Assembly (NCBI GenBank): GCA_024638355.1
Contig: JAHEKO010000251.1
Coordinates: 1-6,008 of the forward strand
DNA from: Acidobacteriota bacterium
GTDB taxonomy: Bacteria; Acidobacteriota; Thermoanaerobaculia; Multivoradales; JAHEKO01
Direction of reading: 5' to 3'
DNA length: 6,008 nucleotides
Shown: in pieces, positions 5,112 to 6,008 of the stretch
How positions within the stretch are numbered: the stretch's first letter is position 1
Layout of the letters: each line of letters begins with the position of its first letter
Translations under genes and position numbers: made by a program
The notes under the pieces: generated by a model
Databases searched by the model: none
Seen by the model: the letters and a program-made list of their open reading frames with translations, nothing else
Told to the model about the DNA's origin: nothing

Positions 5112-5863
5112 CGGACCGCGCCCCGCGGAGAATCTCGGTGCTGATCGTCGACGACGAACCGCCGGCGCGTGCGCTCCTCACCGAGTACCTGGCCGAGCAG
5201 CCCGGCTTCGAGACGGTCGCGGAGTGCGCCAACGGCTTCGACGCGGTGCGGCGCATCGACGAGCTCGAGCCCGACCTCGTGCTGCTCGACATCCAGATGC
5301 CCAAGCTCGACGGCTTCGAGGTGCTCGAGCTGATTCATCACGCACCGCAGATCGTCTTCACCACCGCCCACGACGAGTACGCCCTCAAGGCCTTCGAAGT
5401 GCAGGCGGTCGACTACCTGCTCAAGCCGTTCTCGCAGGACCGCTTCGCCCAGGCGCTCGAGCGCGCGCGCCAGAGAATCGAAGAGGGGGCCGGTCAGCCG
5501 CTGGCCGAGCTCGCTCGCGCGCGGCGCGACCAGGGCCGGCCGAGCGACCGCGTCGTCGTGCGCGACGGCGCCGAGATCCACGTCGTGCCGCGCCGGGCGA
5601 TCGACTACATCGAGTCGGACGACGACTACGCCGTGATCCACACCGGCGATCGGCGCCTGCGCAAGAAGCAGACCCTGGCCGAGCTCGAGAAGCTATTGGA
5701 CGAGGCGGGTTTCGTCCGCATCCACCGCTGTTACCTGATCAACGTCGACCGGCTGGTGCGGATCGAGCCGTACGCCAAGGACAGCCGGGTGGCGTTCCTG
5801 CGCAACGGCGCCCGGCTGCCGGTCAGCCGATCAGGCTACGCGCGCCTCAGGGAATGGTTGTGA
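5108..5863 (+). CDS. LytTR-family response regulator
   Basis: This is a complete 251-residue LytR/AlgR-type regulator. The receiver domain (about 8-125) has the acidic pair Asp15-Asp16 (VLIVDDEPPAR), the phosphorylation site Asp61 (VLLDIQMPKLDGF), Thr85/Thr86 (IVFTTAHDEYALKAFE) and Lys106 (VDYLLKPF). A charged linker leads to a LytTR DNA-binding domain (about 147-251), with IDYIESDDDYAVIHT, LRKKQTLAELEKLL, FVRIHRCYLINVDRL and a C-terminal LPVSRSGYARLREWL. LytTR proteins bind tandem 9-base repeats about 21 bp apart as dimers; such a pair lies upstream of this operon. All catalytic receiver residues are present, so it should be phosphorylated by the overlapping kinase gene's product. It is probably the transcriptional output of the LiaF-like/LytS system and may control its own operon; the target genes are otherwise unknown. 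Confidence 0.97.
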   Translation: MTDRAPRRISVLIVDDEPPARALLTEYLAEQPGFETVAECANGFDAVRRIDELEPDLVLLDIQMPKLDGFEVLELIHHAPQIVFTTAHDEYALKAFEVQAVDYLLKPFSQDRFAQALERARQRIEEGAGQPLAELARARRDQGRPSDRVVVRDGAEIHVVPRRAIDYIESDDDYAVIHTGDRRLRKKQTLAELEKLLDEAGFVRIHRCYLINVDRLVRIEPYAKDSRVAFLRNGARLPVSRSGYARLREWL

Positions 5864-5896
5864 AACGTTTTCCGCCCTCGCGGCGTCTTAACGGAT

Positions 5897-5901
5897 AGGA
5901 G
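5897..5901 (+). promoter_or_regulatory. Ribosome binding site for the TTG start at 5909
   Basis: AGGAG sits 7 bases before TTG at 5909. No ATG or GTG lies at a suitable distance, so this strong site is the reason for accepting the rare TTG start. Confidence 0.6.
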
Positions 5902-5908
5902 ACGAACG

Positions 5909-6008
5909 TTGGCTGGTCTCGACAACCCCCGGTACCCGGAGATCCAGATCCGCACCGTCAGCGCCAATCCCCTGGTGCTCGTGGCCAAGGTGCGCCAGGC
6001 TCTGCGGC
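5909..6008 (+). CDS. Partial hypothetical protein, N-terminal 33 codons
   Basis: An open frame begins at TTG 5909 behind a good Shine-Dalgarno and runs off the window. The visible part begins (M)AGLDNPRYPEIQIRT, followed by VSANPLVLVAKVRQALR. It is not hydrophobic and has no signal peptide. The short strand followed by an amphipathic helix ending in QALR recalls small uncharacterised proteins with a beta strand and an 'xxAVRxALRRAG' helix. That is a vague similarity and no function is assigned. It lies 45 bases after the regulator's stop without a clear terminator, so it could be the last gene of the same operon or have its own promoter in the gap. Confidence 0.6.
   Translation, partial: MAGLDNPRYPEIQIRTVSANPLVLVAKVRQALR

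Noticed and set aside
5021..5641. 206-residue minus-strand frame opposite the LytTR gene
   Set aside because: Antisense shadow of a gene with all expected receiver motifs; its Val/Glu/Asp-rich translation shows no family features.
5872..5889. Small hairpin CCGC-CCTC-GCGG after the regulator stop as a terminator
   Set aside because: Only four base pairs of stem and no T-rich tail, so termination there is not supported.

Overview
The window is very GC-rich and densely coded, with G or C at most third codon positions. The gene set fits a high-GC environmental bacterium: a P1-family peptidase, a glycerophosphodiester phosphodiesterase, and LiaF-like membrane proteins beside a LytS/LytTR two-component pair. 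Acidobacteriota or a similar uncultured lineage is a guess from gene style. Nothing in the window fixes the taxonomy. No RNA genes, insertion sequences, CRISPR arrays or convincing terminators were seen, and no stretch over 300 bases lacks a gene.

Layout. The left end (1-332, minus strand) is the 5' part of an unrecognised multi-pass membrane protein that runs off the edge. Upstream of it on the same strand is a complete P1 (S58/DmpA-NylC type) self-cleaving peptidase (426-1418). A 47-bp divergent gap separates that from a cytoplasmic GDPD-family phosphodiesterase (1466-2182, plus). This gene converges on a small two-helix membrane protein with a possible PH-like tail (2202-2741, minus). A 116-bp divergent intergenic region (2742-2857) then leads into a compact plus-strand operon.

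The operon is the main interest. It holds a three-hairpin LiaI/LiaF-type transmembrane protein (2858-3367), a LiaF-like protein with two such hairpins and the LiaF C-terminal domain (3360-4040), a LytS/YehU-type sensor kinase with His167 (4068-5111) and a LytTR response regulator with Asp61 (5108-5863). The genes overlap by 8 and 4 bases, or lie 27 bases apart. A further gene begins at a TTG at 5909 and leaves the window. In Bacillota, LiaF restrains a kinase paired with a LuxR-type regulator. Here the same kind of membrane sensor sits with a LytS/LytTR pair, suggesting an envelope-stress switch with a different output stage.

The divergent intergenic region upstream of the operon holds two near-identical 13-base direct repeats exactly 21 bp apart. 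As 9-base half-sites with a 12-bp spacer they have the known geometry of LytTR binding sites. They sit just upstream of a plausible -10 with a poor -35. The simplest model is that the operon's own regulator activates it from this site and may also affect the divergent membrane gene. This is inference from spacing and motif and has not been tested.
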